From positions 7,507 through 71,506 of the forward strand of contig CAYWIM010000009.1 of assembly GCA_964458325.1 (NCBI GenBank): 64,000 bases of DNA, read 5' to 3'. Each line of letters starts with the position of its first letter. Positions within the stretch are counted from its first letter, which is position 1. This stretch comes from JAGMXM01 sp964458325. Lineage in GTDB: Bacteria; Verrucomicrobiota; Verrucomicrobiia; Limisphaerales; UBA1319. Below the pieces are notes generated by a model. The model had not been told where the DNA came from and made no database searches. It saw only the letters and a list, made by a program, of their open reading frames with translations. The position numbers were made by a program, and so were the translations under genes. Shown here in pieces: positions 17,151 to 26,401 of this stretch.

Positions 17151-19556
17151 TTAGCGTGGGCGATCGCCGGCGCGCGGCGTGATGAACAGGCGATCCATCT
17201 TCGTTCCGGCCTCGCGCACGCGCAGCTGGAGGTGGACGATGCCGGCCTGCCAATCGAGTGCCATCTGCGCTCGTCCGCCCCCGATAGCCAGCGGGATCCA
17301 TTGCCAGGTCTGGCGCACGCCGGTCGGCCAGTCCGTCCGGCTGAGAACCTCCCCGTCCTCGGTGAACGCGCGCACATAGAACGAATCGTTCTCCGGCGTT
17401 GGCGCCTGCACGCGGCCCCAGAGGTAATACTCTCCACCGTCAGCCACCTGGAGCTGCCAGGTCGCGGCGCCGATCGCGCTGCTGCCCTTCTCGCCGGGTT
17501 GGGCTTGCATCCAGATAAACAAGCTGCTCGAGGCTCCAGCGTCTTCCCCGGCGGTCATCGGCGAAATCATACGCCCCCCTTCGGCTTCGAAATAAACTCC
17601 TTCCGTTTTCGACAAAACCACCGGGCTTCCAGCGCGCGTCTTCGCACGCCAGCTGCGGATCGGCTCGAGGTCCTCGAGCAGCCGTTTTCCCACGTCGTCC
17701 CCATCCACCGATAGCAAGGCGCGCGACGGAGACGGCTCCAGCCCAAACGGCGCGGACTTCGCCGCATCCGCGCCGACAGCAACCGTTCCATCGGCGCCGG
17801 CCACCGACACGCGGACGCGCTCGTCGCTCGCCTCGATTTCCTGGCGCGCGGCAGCGAACTCCCGGGACCATTTCTCGAAGGCGGCGGCATCCGCCAAACC
17901 GCTGCCGATCCGGATCCAGAACGCCGCGCCCGCCCTGGCTTCCGCGGCGTCCGGCCAGGCGCCGGCATGATGCGTCACGGTCAGCCGCACTGCGCCATAC
18001 GGGTTGTCGTCGAACACAAAACTCGCAGGCGCATGTTTTCCGTCGAGGCCGCGTGCCCATGGCAAGCGCACGCCCACCGCGGCAGCGCCTTTGCGCAGGA
18101 TGAGCGCTTCTCCGGGTTTCACCGAGAAGTCCCATGGACGGTCCTTCGGGGTGTCGAGGCGTTTCCCGCGAAGCCAGAAGCCGTCCACATCCAGGGGCAT
18201 CACAAAGTGCGACTCGAGCGTCTGCGTTCCGGATGGGACGTCCTTGGCTCGGTAGAGGGCGAGGCCGAGCGCGTCCCCGCGCCGCTGGGCCGCCGCCCAG
18301 AACGGAGTCAAGTGCAACGTCTTGGCGTGGGCCTGGCTCTCCTGGATCTTCACCTTGCCGTAGGGATCGTGCCGGCCGTCCGGGAGAAAATAGCAGCGGA
18401 CGCCCTCCCGCGGCCCTGGCAGGTCCGCGCACAGCGGGAGGTCCATCGTCCGGTAGCCGGCGCCCGCGGTGCTCAACGTCACGTCGCGGCAAAGATAGTG
18501 CGTCCGCGATTCCGCCGGCTCGAATCCCCAGATCTGTTGCACCAGGCGCGGGAAACGCGTTTCGCTCATGGCCTTCAGGCGCGCGGGCGGCCGCCAGCGG
18601 GTGAACGCGTTGACGATGAAAGTGACCCGGTTCTTCTCATCCGCCGGCAACCAGCCGTTGGCCGTCATCTGCTGGTCGAGAAAGCCCAGGCCGCGCAGGT
18701 AATCGTAGTCCCGGCTGCGGGCGCCACCCAGCTTCTGCGCCGGGGGAAACCAGTTGAGCGCGATATCGGTCCAGAAATACTCGAGCAGCACCCGGGCCTG
18801 CCGCCGCCCGCGTTCGTTTTGGGCGAAGGCTTCGATCAGCACGAGGTCATCGAGGTCCACACCGTAGTAGGTGGGGCTGCAATACTCGTGGATGCCGCAT
18901 TCCCACATCGCCAGCAGAAAGCGGTCGAGCCGAGCGTAGCCTTCCGCGGCGGCGGCGGGCTGCTCCATGGCCTCTCCCAAAAGGATCAGGTTGCCCGCAT
19001 TCATCAGCGCGATGTTGCTGTAAGTTTCGGCCACGCGATGGCCGATCAAACCGTGGATGGCGAGCTCGAGAACTCCGCGCAGCTTCTCTCGAGCGGCCGG
19101 GGGCAGGCTCGTCTGGTGGCGCATCCAGAGCAGCGCCGCGGTTTGCATGCAGAAATCCACCGCATTGACATCCCACACCTCCGCGTGCTGCCAGCTCCAG
19201 CGGAAGTTGCCATAGGTGCGGCTCTGCGGATTGCGGTCCTGCATTTTCGCCGCAAGGTCGAATACCGGTTCCAGCCTCTCGAGATGCGTTTTCGCCTCAC
19301 ACCAGGCCAGGGCGGCGCCAAACAGGTCGCGCGATGCAACCGTCGGCGGCTGCTGGCTGGCCGCTCGCCAGGTGCGTTCAGCCATCTCGACCGCGGCCCG
19401 GACGATCTCATCGCGCGACGGCCGCGCGACGGCCGCATCGGCGGCATCCGCCATGGACGCTGCACAAGGCCGGCTCGCAGAACATGCGATCAGCGCGATT
19501 CCAATCAGCCACCGGCAAATTCGCACAGCACAGAGCGTCCCACACCAGGCTGTCAT
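17151..19556 (-). CDS. Large secreted protein, possible alpha/alpha-toroid lyase or hydrolase with C-terminal carbohydrate-binding-like domain
   Basis: 801 residues; I do not recognise the family with certainty. A signal peptide (WLIGIALIACSASRPCAAS) leads into about 300 mostly helical residues with spaced aromatic motifs: WSWQHAEVWDVNAVDFCMQ, ETYSNIALMNAGNLILLGEA and YCSPTYYGVDLDDLVLIEAF. These are reminiscent of the toroid half of heparinase- or alginate-lyase-like enzymes, with Tyr and His candidates for catalysis. A central beta-rich part follows. The last 130 residues (GVYFEAEGGRMISPM, GGEYYLWGRVQAPT, TWQWIPL) look like the CBM35-like module of GH115 and related proteins. ATG 19556 is preferred to TTG 19562. 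It stands alone on the minus strand, with the sppA fragment just downstream. Confidence 0.6.
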   Translation of the reverse strand: MTAWCGTLCAVRICRWLIGIALIACSASRPCAASMADAADAAVARPSRDEIVRAAVEMAERTWRAASQQPPTVASRDLFGAALAWCEAKTHLERLEPVFDLAAKMQDRNPQSRTYGNFRWSWQHAEVWDVNAVDFCMQTAALLWMRHQTSLPPAAREKLRGVLELAIHGLIGHRVAETYSNIALMNAGNLILLGEAMEQPAAAAEGYARLDRFLLAMWECGIHEYCSPTYYGVDLDDLVLIEAFAQNERGRRQARVLLEYFWTDIALNWFPPAQKLGGARSRDYDYLRGLGFLDQQMTANGWLPADEKNRVTFIVNAFTRWRPPARLKAMSETRFPRLVQQIWGFEPAESRTHYLCRDVTLSTAGAGYRTMDLPLCADLPGPREGVRCYFLPDGRHDPYGKVKIQESQAHAKTLHLTPFWAAAQRRGDALGLALYRAKDVPSGTQTLESHFVMPLDVDGFWLRGKRLDTPKDRPWDFSVKPGEALILRKGAAAVGVRLPWARGLDGKHAPASFVFDDNPYGAVRLTVTHHAGAWPDAAEARAGAAFWIRIGSGLADAAAFEKWSREFAAARQEIEASDERVRVSVAGADGTVAVGADAAKSAPFGLEPSPSRALLSVDGDDVGKRLLEDLEPIRSWRAKTRAGSPVVLSKTEGVYFEAEGGRMISPMTAGEDAGASSSLFIWMQAQPGEKGSSAIGAATWQLQVADGGEYYLWGRVQAPTPENDSFYVRAFTEDGEVLSRTDWPTGVRQTWQWIPLAIGGGRAQMALDWQAGIVHLQLRVREAGTKMDRLFITPRAGDRPR

Positions 19557-19620
19557 TGGCAATCATTCCGCCCGGCAATCGGCAGAATGATTCACTCTTC
19601 CGATGTCGTGTCCCGGTCCA

Positions 19621-22587
19621 CTATAGCGATAGCCGGAAGAAACGCTGCGGCTCGGGCCCAATCGCGTTGGTGTGGGGGCTGGTTGCGCCGGGGATCGGCG
19701 CATAGGTTCCGAGGATGTTGGTCGCCGTCTGCAGCGTGAAGTGGGGGGTGTCCCATCTGAGGATCACGTCTGCACCGCTGCGCTCGACTCCCAGAACGGG
19801 TCGGCTGATCAGCGGATACAACTGGGACTGGGGCACGGGCTGCTTCGGGATGCCGGTGGCGGACCAGCTCAGCTTCGCCACCGCGCCCCCGGTCTTTTCA
19901 TAGTATTCGAGCACGAGGTCGCTCTTGGCATTCGGGAGCGCCAGCGTGCCGCTCCACTCGGTGGGGGATTGCGGGATCCATTGATTGATCACCAACTGTC
20001 CGCCCACCCACAACCGCACACCGTCGTCGGTGGTGGTGTAGAACGTGTAGGCGCCGGCTCCGAGCGGCTCGATCTGGCCCGACCAGCGCGCCGCAAAGTA
20101 GTTCGTCGCGACCGGCGAGCCGGGCGCGCCCTCGAGCCAGTCGAAGTTGATCGCCGGGTCCACGCGGCTCAAGGCCGGCGCGCCGTCAAACGGGCTGGGA
20201 GGCGCGTCCTCGGTATAGGTGGGATTGTTGTAGTAGCTGCCGCTCAGGCCGGCGCCGGCGCCCGGCACGACGCCCGGGGCCAGCACGTCCAGCACGGCCA
20301 CGACGCTGGTGACCGATCCGTACATATTCGCCACCACCACGTCATAAAAGCCGCTGTTGGCGATCTGCGCGTTCGGCACGGAAAGCGCCGCGCTCGTCTG
20401 GCCCGCCAGGTCCAGCCCATTGAAACGCCACTGGTAGCTCAACGGGTACCCGATCGCGACATGGCCATCAGCTCCCACCTGGAAATTCCCGGTTTCGCCA
20501 ACATGCACGACCGCGCGGACCGGCGGGTTCGTGACGGTGGGAACGGGATCCAACACCGTGAGGGTGACATCGGTGCTGACGCTTGGCCCATAGGGATTGG
20601 ACGCGACCACGTCATAAGGGCCGGCGTCCCACGATTGCGCGTTGCGAATGGTGAGCGTCGCGTTGGTCGCATCGAAGATGTCTACGCCATAGAAACGCCA
20701 TTGGTAGGTCACGGGATATCCGCTCGGCACATTGCCGCTGGCGGCGGCGCTGAAGGTCGCGTCCTGGGTGAGGTACACCGTCAGAGAAACAGGCTGGTTG
20801 GTGATGGTGGGGACCGGCGACAGCACGGTGAGGACCGCGCTGCGTTCGGTGGGGCAGGTGCCATCGTGGACCTTCACCGTGTACACGCCGGCATCCGCAG
20901 CCGTTGCATGGGCGACGGTATAGGAGCTGGCCGTGGCGCCGGGCAGGTCGAAGCCGTTGAGGCTCCATTGATAAGTGAAGTCGCCAGGCCCCGTCGGGAC
21001 GACGGAGAAGGCGGCGTCTTGAGTCTCGAACACTCGCTGGTTCTCCACGGTGCCGACATTGACGAAATGGCCCTGGCTCTGTCCTACCGGCAGCAGCAGC
21101 ACATCGAACGAGATGGGCTGGCGCAGGTCCACGATCGGGAATGGCTTTCCCTGGCCCTGGAATGTCGCCCGCAGCCAATCCTGGTTTGAATCGTCTTTGA
21201 ATTGCCAGCTCATGAACAGGCAACGGTCGCCGGACGCCACATTGGTGCTGACGACCACGGACTCGTCGGGCGAGACGGCTCCTGGCGGGGGGGCGAGCAG
21301 GTACGGCGTCGGGGCGGTGCTGGTGCTGCCGGACTGGCTCGGCTTGGTGATCAGCACGGCGGTCGCGCCGTTGGCATAGCTCTCGAAATCCTCGATGAGG
21401 TTGGTGCCGTTCATGAAGTTGTCGATATAGATCGAAAAGGGCCCGGAGTCCTGCGTGTCCTGGACACAGAACGCGATGGCGTCCAGGACGGCCCAGTCAT
21501 TGCTCAGCCAGGAATTGCCATAGGCGCCCGACCATCCGAAGAGGGGATCGGTCGCCCGGTCAAAGGAGATGTGCTGCCAGCAGGTGCTCGGCGTCAGCGC
21601 CAGACCTCCCGTGGGCGCCACCCCGAAGGCGCCATCAACGGTGCCATCCGCTTTGAGGAAAACCAGATGGCTGCCCAGCGGAGCGCTGCCGCTGGCGCCG
21701 ATGACGTGGTTCGTGGGGGCAGTGTCGGCGATGCTCAGCGACAGACGAAGCTGAGGATTCGCGCCGCCGCCCACAAAGGGCCCGGTCGTCACTTTGCAGC
21801 TCTCGATGCCATCCTTCCACTGGGTCGCGACAATCACCTGGCGTTTGACCAGCGGGACCGTCGGCACCACGTTCACCCCCTCGACCAGGCCGGCCGCCAG
21901 TTCCCCGAGCTGCGTGTAGGCGCTGCCGTCAAACGCATAGACGGTGACTTTCTGGGCGCTGCTGCTCACGGCGGGGACGTTGACAAAGGTCTGCCCGGCC
22001 GCCAGCGGCCCGTTCACGGTCGTCAACTGGGGCAGGCCCATCAGGCAGACATCGTTGGTGTTCACAAAACGAAACGCGTCCGCATAGGTGCGACTGGTTG
22101 CGCCCGAGAGATGGGAGAAGGTGATCGTCGGCTGAGTCACGCCCGGATTCAAGTCGATCGTCCCGATCCGGAACCATTCGTTAACACCACGGGTCTGCTG
22201 GAACCCCGTCGTGGTCTCGGGCAGACCGGCGCCGCCCTCGGTGGCAATGCTGACCACGATGTCCGCCGAAATGCTCGAGGCGGTGGCGTGGGTGACTTCA
22301 ACGAAATAGTGGCCGCCCGCTTCCCCCAGTGTCGGCAGGATGCTGAACGAGCTGGCCTGTGTGGCAAACCTCGATCCAGGCCGCCCGCCGTCCAAGCCTG
22401 CCGCGCTGCTCTTGATGCTGGAGTTGGCCCAGTTGCCGGAAAGCTCGCAGTAGGGCGGGCATGAGTTTTGACCCGACTTCAGACGGGTCTCGATGATCAC
22501 AACGTCCGCCCTCGCCAACGACAGTCCAGCGGCGACCAAGCCGCAGATGGGGAGCAGACATGATCCGAAGAAATTCGACGTTTTCAT
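19621..22587 (-). CDS. Secreted golvesin-like / Ig-like / PA14 multidomain protein
   Basis: 988 residues. ATG 22587 gives a signal peptide (GSCLLPICGLVAAGLSLARA) and has ggaaag upstream; the frame is open further upstream but not protein-like. In order: a golvesin/xanthan-lyase-like domain (SRFATQASSFSILPTLG ... TYADAFRFV, about residues 50-190), a beta-sandwich region of unknown type, three Ig-like domains each with YQW...G and DAG-Y-V patterns (about 530-800), and a PA14 domain (GLSGSYYNNPTYTEDAP ... YTFYTTTDDGVRLWVGG, about 810-930). The tail FTLQTATNILGTYAPIPG ... QRFFRLSL is typical of this phylum. PA14 and Ig-like modules bind glycans or mediate adhesion; no catalytic motif is visible. 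Confidence 0.75.
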   Translation of the reverse strand: MKTSNFFGSCLLPICGLVAAGLSLARADVVIIETRLKSGQNSCPPYCELSGNWANSSIKSSAAGLDGGRPGSRFATQASSFSILPTLGEAGGHYFVEVTHATASSISADIVVSIATEGGAGLPETTTGFQQTRGVNEWFRIGTIDLNPGVTQPTITFSHLSGATSRTYADAFRFVNTNDVCLMGLPQLTTVNGPLAAGQTFVNVPAVSSSAQKVTVYAFDGSAYTQLGELAAGLVEGVNVVPTVPLVKRQVIVATQWKDGIESCKVTTGPFVGGGANPQLRLSLSIADTAPTNHVIGASGSAPLGSHLVFLKADGTVDGAFGVAPTGGLALTPSTCWQHISFDRATDPLFGWSGAYGNSWLSNDWAVLDAIAFCVQDTQDSGPFSIYIDNFMNGTNLIEDFESYANGATAVLITKPSQSGSTSTAPTPYLLAPPPGAVSPDESVVVSTNVASGDRCLFMSWQFKDDSNQDWLRATFQGQGKPFPIVDLRQPISFDVLLLPVGQSQGHFVNVGTVENQRVFETQDAAFSVVPTGPGDFTYQWSLNGFDLPGATASSYTVAHATAADAGVYTVKVHDGTCPTERSAVLTVLSPVPTITNQPVSLTVYLTQDATFSAAASGNVPSGYPVTYQWRFYGVDIFDATNATLTIRNAQSWDAGPYDVVASNPYGPSVSTDVTLTVLDPVPTVTNPPVRAVVHVGETGNFQVGADGHVAIGYPLSYQWRFNGLDLAGQTSAALSVPNAQIANSGFYDVVVANMYGSVTSVVAVLDVLAPGVVPGAGAGLSGSYYNNPTYTEDAPPSPFDGAPALSRVDPAINFDWLEGAPGSPVATNYFAARWSGQIEPLGAGAYTFYTTTDDGVRLWVGGQLVINQWIPQSPTEWSGTLALPNAKSDLVLEYYEKTGGAVAKLSWSATGIPKQPVPQSQLYPLISRPVLGVERSGADVILRWDTPHFTLQTATNILGTYAPIPGATSPHTNAIGPEPQRFFRLSL

Positions 22588-22930
22588 AGATCTTGGTCTT
22601 TCCGTTTTCTTGCTCGCCCGGCAGGGGCGCTGCCCGCTTCCCTTGTCCGCGACCCAGCCAATCTCCCGCTCACACCCAAACCACTGGGCCGCCTTTCCTG
22701 GCGGCTTTGGGAGAATCGGATGAAAGCGGCTTGCATGCATCTCACAGAGCGACGGCCTGCCGAGGAGTCAATTGTGAAACATCGCCCGCCAGAACCAGGA
22801 AGTCAACGCCTTTGTCAGCCTCCGGCGCCGGCCGAATGGACCACGACGGAAGCGCGCTCAGAAGGAGCGCCCACATTCTTGTCGGCCTCGGCAACTGGTG
22901 ACCCGGCCTGCATTATGCTGGCTGCCGGTT

Positions 22931-22975
22931 GACAACTCGGCGCGCAGCGGAGTGCGCGCCCTACCCTGCAGGTTG
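22931..22975. repeat. Dispersed intergenic repeat, copy B
   Basis: Contains gcagcggagtgcgcgccctacc. Its reverse complement (ggtagggcgcgcactccgct) matches the right part of copy C at 63950 (ggtagggcgggcactccgtg) with few changes, so the two copies lie in opposite orientation. Confidence 0.5.
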
Positions 22976-23072
22976 AATTTCCGCGTCATTCCGCGTGGTC
23001 GGCGGGCACAAATCCGCGGCTTGCAACTGGATGCCTTTTCGCGTTCTTCGCGCCTTCGCGTGAGATAAATCG

Positions 23073-23090
23073 CGCAGCTTGAAAGCTGCG
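23073..23090. repeat. Short perfect hairpin in the repeat-rich spacer
   Basis: The arms cgcagctt and aagctgcg are perfect complements with two bases between them. There is no T-run, so it is not a standard terminator; it resembles short palindromic intergenic elements. Confidence 0.4.
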
Positions 23091-23383
23091 GCTGCGACAA
23101 ACCGCCTCCTCACGCCGGCAGCTACGGTTTGCGAGCTGAATGGCGGCCGCTCCGTGTGCGCCGCACCGCTGTCTGCATGCTCACAGCCCCGCGATGCGTG
23201 GCGCGTTGCCCGGCATATGTCAACTATTTAGACCCCTGGGCGTAATCGGCTGGACCGCTCGATGGGGCCAGGCCCATGCTCCCACCAGTTGTGGCTCGCC
23301 CCGATGCCGGCGCTATGGGCGCCGTGAAATGGCAGGCGCCGGGTCGGGCCTGCCTGCCGCGCTCCGCCTGGCGCAGGCAGGCC

Positions 23384-24562
23384 TCAGTCATGTCCCAGAC
23401 TGAGCCTTCCGGCCCGCGCCAGGTAATAGAGCGCGGTGCCGACCAGCATTCCCACCACATAGCCATACGGCAGGCCGCCCGCCATCAATCCGACCAGCAG
23501 GGCGATCATGAATTCACTTTTCACCGCTGCCGTGTCGCGCACCAAGGCCAGCATCGTCCAGCCCTCAAATACCAGCAACACCCCGAGGACCGGCAGCGGA
23601 AACAACTGGCTGAACCGATCGAACCCGGCGCTCAGGAAGAGCCCGGCCAGGGCGAAGAACGATCCGTAAATGACCACCGATCCGCCGGTGCGTCCGCCGA
23701 AGGCGTAATGCCCGGCCATGCCTCCCGATCCATGGCATACCGGGATCCCTCCCAAGAACGGGCTGAGCAGGTTCATCAAACTGTAGGTCACCCCGAGGCG
23801 TCGCACGGCAAGCGGACGGTCGGGGAAGAAGTCCGCTGCCACTTGCCGCGTTGCGAGAATCGAGTTGCCGAGGGACAGGGGGATTTGCGGCAACGCCAGC
23901 ACCCAAAAGCCCATCCACACGTCCGGCCATGCCGGGACGCGCGGTTGCGGCAGCCGGAAACCAAAGGTGGAGCTGCCGGCGCACTGGTCAGCGTGAAACA
24001 GCAGCGCGTAGGCCAGGCCCAGCCCAATCACCGCCAGGGCGGCAGGCAGGCGGCGATTTCCCGCCAATACCAGAGCCAGCACAAACGCCGCGCCCGCCAG
24101 CGCGTACCCCCACCCGCCATCCGAACGCACGTAGTCGGTGAACGCCAGAGATACCAGCTGCACGCCCAGCCCGAACTGGATGCCTCGCACGACGCACTTG
24201 GGCACGGCGCCCGCAAGCCATTGCAGCAAGCCGGTGAGCGCCAGCGCCAGCATCACCACGCCGATAGCCAGACCAGCGCCGTAGATGAGGTTCGGAGCCA
24301 GTTTCTGCGTGATGACCAGCACTGCCACCGCCTTCAGCGGCTGCACCGGCATCGGCATGCGATACGCGATCCCGGTGAGAATCTGCATCGCGCCAAACAT
24401 CACCAGCACGCTGGCCGCATCGAGCCCGGCAGCGACCACCATGCCCACCACGAGCGGCAGGTCCGTCCCCAGGTCGCCAAACGCGCCCGCCAGCTCGTGC
24501 CGGTCGAAACGGAGAGGGCACACGGATCCTTCCACTCGGACGGGTAAGGGATTTGCCGCCAT
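23384..24562 (-). CDS. MOT1-type molybdate/sulfate transporter family protein
   Basis: 392 residues with about ten to twelve hydrophobic segments. Two signature motifs of the MFS_MOT1 family are present: ELAGAFGDLGTDLPLVVGM near the N-terminus and PMPVQPLKAVAV after the second helix. A matching pair occurs in the second half, ALPQIPLSLGNSILATRQVA and GGIPVCHGSGGMAGHYAFGG. Plant and algal homologues carry molybdate with high affinity; bacterial members may take sulfate or other oxyanions, so the substrate is open. ATG 24562. It is divergent from kdsD, with about 210 bases between. Sulfatases elsewhere in the window make sulfate a reasonable candidate. Confidence 0.8.
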   Translation of the reverse strand: MAANPLPVRVEGSVCPLRFDRHELAGAFGDLGTDLPLVVGMVVAAGLDAASVLVMFGAMQILTGIAYRMPMPVQPLKAVAVLVITQKLAPNLIYGAGLAIGVVMLALALTGLLQWLAGAVPKCVVRGIQFGLGVQLVSLAFTDYVRSDGGWGYALAGAAFVLALVLAGNRRLPAALAVIGLGLAYALLFHADQCAGSSTFGFRLPQPRVPAWPDVWMGFWVLALPQIPLSLGNSILATRQVAADFFPDRPLAVRRLGVTYSLMNLLSPFLGGIPVCHGSGGMAGHYAFGGRTGGSVVIYGSFFALAGLFLSAGFDRFSQLFPLPVLGVLLVFEGWTMLALVRDTAAVKSEFMIALLVGLMAGGLPYGYVVGMLVGTALYYLARAGRLSLGHD

Positions 24563-24770
24563 CGATCGTTGTCGCCGCTTGCCGCGATTTTTTCGGTTCG
24601 TTCTCTTTCGCGCCAGAGGGCGCGCGGCCTCCCGCGCCCCGTTCCCTGAACGCGTTGCGCCGCTGGAGACCGATTATCCACCAGCACACTGTCCTCGTCA
24701 AAATCGTAGTTGCTTCAACACGAATCGCATTGACTCCTGGAGCCGGTATCGTTCCATTTTGGCATAGGTT

Positions 24771-25433
24771 ATGAGAAACATTTGGAATAGTGATCCGGAC
24801 TCCATCGTTCAGCCCGGCACTGCCGATTTGGATCCCCAGATTGTCCGCGACATCCTCGCAGCCGAATCGAGCGCCATCCGGAACATCCCGGTGGATGACA
24901 GCTATGGTCGCGCGACACAGCTGATTCTGGAAGGGGTCCACCGCCAGGGTGGCAAGGTGGTCTGCAGCGGCATGGGCAAGGCCGGCCAGATCGCCCTCAA
25001 CATCGCGACCACCTTCAGCTCGACTGGCACACCCGCCATCTTCCTGCACGCCGCCGACTCCGCCCATGGCGACCTGGGTGTGCTCCAGCCGCATGACGTC
25101 TTGTTCCTGATCTCGAACTCAGGCAAGACAACCGAGCTCCTCCAGCTGGTGCAGTTGGCTGAGCGGTACCGGCCCGGATTGAAAAAGATCGTGCTGACCG
25201 GCCATCCGGATTCGCCGCTGCTGAGATTCGCGGATGTAATACTCCGCACCGGCAACCCGCCCGAAGTCTGCCCGCTCGGGCTCACTCCCACCACCTCCAC
25301 CACGGCGATGACGGTCATCGGCGATATCCTGGTCGTGCTGCTGATGAAAGCGACCCGATTCGGCAGGGATGACTACGCCTTGCGCCACCACGGCGGCTAC
25401 CTCGGCCGCCTGGTCCGGAACGACCTGCCATGA
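24771..25433 (+). CDS. kdsD: D-arabinose 5-phosphate isomerase, SIS-domain-only form
   Basis: 220 residues. It would convert ribulose 5-phosphate to arabinose 5-phosphate, the first step to Kdo of lipopolysaccharide. The SIS fold is clear: KVVCSGMGKAGQIALNIATTF, HAADSAHGDLGVL, FLISNSGKTTELL, and the end motif LRHHGGYLGRLV. Escherichia coli KdsD has about 328 residues with a C-terminal CBS pair; the CBS part is missing here, as in short API proteins of several bacteria, and the protein ends cleanly after the SIS domain. Its TGA overlaps the kdsA ATG (ATGA), so the two genes are probably translationally coupled, which strongly supports the assignment. Confidence 0.88.
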   Translation: MRNIWNSDPDSIVQPGTADLDPQIVRDILAAESSAIRNIPVDDSYGRATQLILEGVHRQGGKVVCSGMGKAGQIALNIATTFSSTGTPAIFLHAADSAHGDLGVLQPHDVLFLISNSGKTTELLQLVQLAERYRPGLKKIVLTGHPDSPLLRFADVILRTGNPPEVCPLGLTPTTSTTAMTVIGDILVVLLMKATRFGRDDYALRHHGGYLGRLVRNDLP

Positions 25434-26221
25434 AACAAGCCACTTCATTCTTTCTGATCGCCGGCCCCTGTGTGGTCGAAAGCGCCCAGCTGCTCGATAC
25501 GGTCGCGTCACACGCGAAGGAGGTCTGTGCCCGCTTGGGAATCCCGCTGGTCTTCAAAGCGTCGTATGACAAGGCCAACCGCACCCGGCTCGACAGCTTC
25601 CGCGGCCTCGAGAAACAGAAGGCCTTGGAGCTCCTCGCCGCCGTGCGCGCCCGCCACGGCGTCCCCGTTCTCACCGATGTCCACGAGTCCGCTGACTGTC
25701 CGATCGCCGCTCAGTTCGTCGATTGGCTGCAGATTCCCTCCTTTCTCAGCCGGCAGACGGATCTTCTCCTTGCCGCAGGCCGCACCGGCAAGGGCGTCAA
25801 TATCAAGAAAGGCCAGTTCATGGCGCCGGAGGCCATGCGCTTCGCGCTCGAGAAGGTCCGCGGCACGGGCAACCATCAGGTCTGGATCACCGAGCGCGGC
25901 ACCACCTTCGGCTACCACGATCTCGTGGTCGACATGACGGGGATTCCTCGGATGCGAGCCTTTGGCGCGCCGGTCGTGGTTGACTGCACCCACAGCGTCC
26001 AAAAGCCCAATCAGAGCGGCGGAGTGACGGGCGGCGACCGCGAGCTGATCGGGACCATCGCGTTCGCCGGCCTGGCCGCGGGAGCCGACGGCCTCTTCCT
26101 CGAGGTCCATCCCGAGCCCGCCCGCGCCGCCTGCGACGCCGACAGCCAACTGCCCCTGGCTGAGCTCGAACCCCTCCTGCGCAAGGGCTTGCGGGTCTGG
26201 AATGCCGCGCGCTCCGAGTGA
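25430..26221 (+). CDS. kdsA: 3-deoxy-D-manno-octulosonate 8-phosphate synthase, metal-dependent class
   Basis: 263 residues, full length. It condenses phosphoenolpyruvate with arabinose 5-phosphate to Kdo-8-phosphate in the cytosol. Recognisable parts are LIAGPCVVES, FKASYDKANRT, DVHES, NIKKGQFMAPEAM, VDCTHSVQKPN and LEVHPEP. The Cys in GPCVVES (residue 14) replaces the Asn of the Escherichia coli enzyme. With the His of THSVQ, the Glu of LEVHPEP and the Asp of ACDADSQL it completes the metal site of the Aquifex-type, metal-dependent class. It is coupled to kdsD by ATGA overlap. The presence of kdsD-kdsA implies a Kdo-containing outer membrane. Confidence 0.95.
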   Translation: MKQATSFFLIAGPCVVESAQLLDTVASHAKEVCARLGIPLVFKASYDKANRTRLDSFRGLEKQKALELLAAVRARHGVPVLTDVHESADCPIAAQFVDWLQIPSFLSRQTDLLLAAGRTGKGVNIKKGQFMAPEAMRFALEKVRGTGNHQVWITERGTTFGYHDLVVDMTGIPRMRAFGAPVVVDCTHSVQKPNQSGGVTGGDRELIGTIAFAGLAAGADGLFLEVHPEPARAACDADSQLPLAELEPLLRKGLRVWNAARSE

Positions 26222-26347
26222 TTCGCCTGGGCAGACCCGCAGCCGGCCTTCTTCACCGATGAATACTCGCCAGGACGGCATTGCGGAACCTGGCGCCCCA
26301 TGAAGGCCGCCTTTTAGGATTGGAATGCGGATGGGACATAGATCATG

Positions 26348-26381
26348 AAAAAAAGGCGGCCGGCCCTTCCGGCCGGCCGCC
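26348..26381 (-). terminator. Intrinsic terminator of the LamG gene
   Basis: On the minus strand an 11-base-pair perfect GC stem (26355-26365 with 26371-26381, 5-base loop) is followed by seven Ts (26348-26354). It lies about 20 bases past the stop of the gene at 26402. The plus-strand kdsA transcript reaches the same hairpin but has no T-run after it. Confidence 0.9.
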
Positions 26382-26401
26382 CAAGCGAAAACCCCGGATA
26401 C

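Larger units (their letters stand above)
22588..23383. other. Long gene-free, repeat-rich spacer
   Basis: Nearly 800 bases between two minus-strand genes without a credible coding frame. It contains a half copy of the inverted-repeat family (about 22931-22975), a block ttttcgcgttcttcgcgccttcgcgtgag (in two parts around 23035-23063) of a type I associate with verrucomicrobial intergenic DNA, a hairpin cgcagctt/aagctgcg (23073-23090), and near 23143-23165 a weaker resemblance to the flank of repeat copy C. The promoter of the MOT1-type gene is not here, because that gene starts at its far end (24562). Confidence 0.6.

Noticed and set aside
17967..19739. 590-codon plus-strand open frame
   Set aside because: Antisense to the 801-residue secreted protein, with no recognisable motif or start signal.
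23276..24547. 423-codon plus-strand open frame
   Set aside because: Antisense to the MOT1-type transporter. Extreme His/Gln/Arg content is typical of the complement of hydrophobic codons.
26348..26381. The hairpin as terminator of kdsA
   Set aside because: On the plus strand the stem is followed by aagcg, not a T-run. It terminates the minus-strand LamG gene instead.
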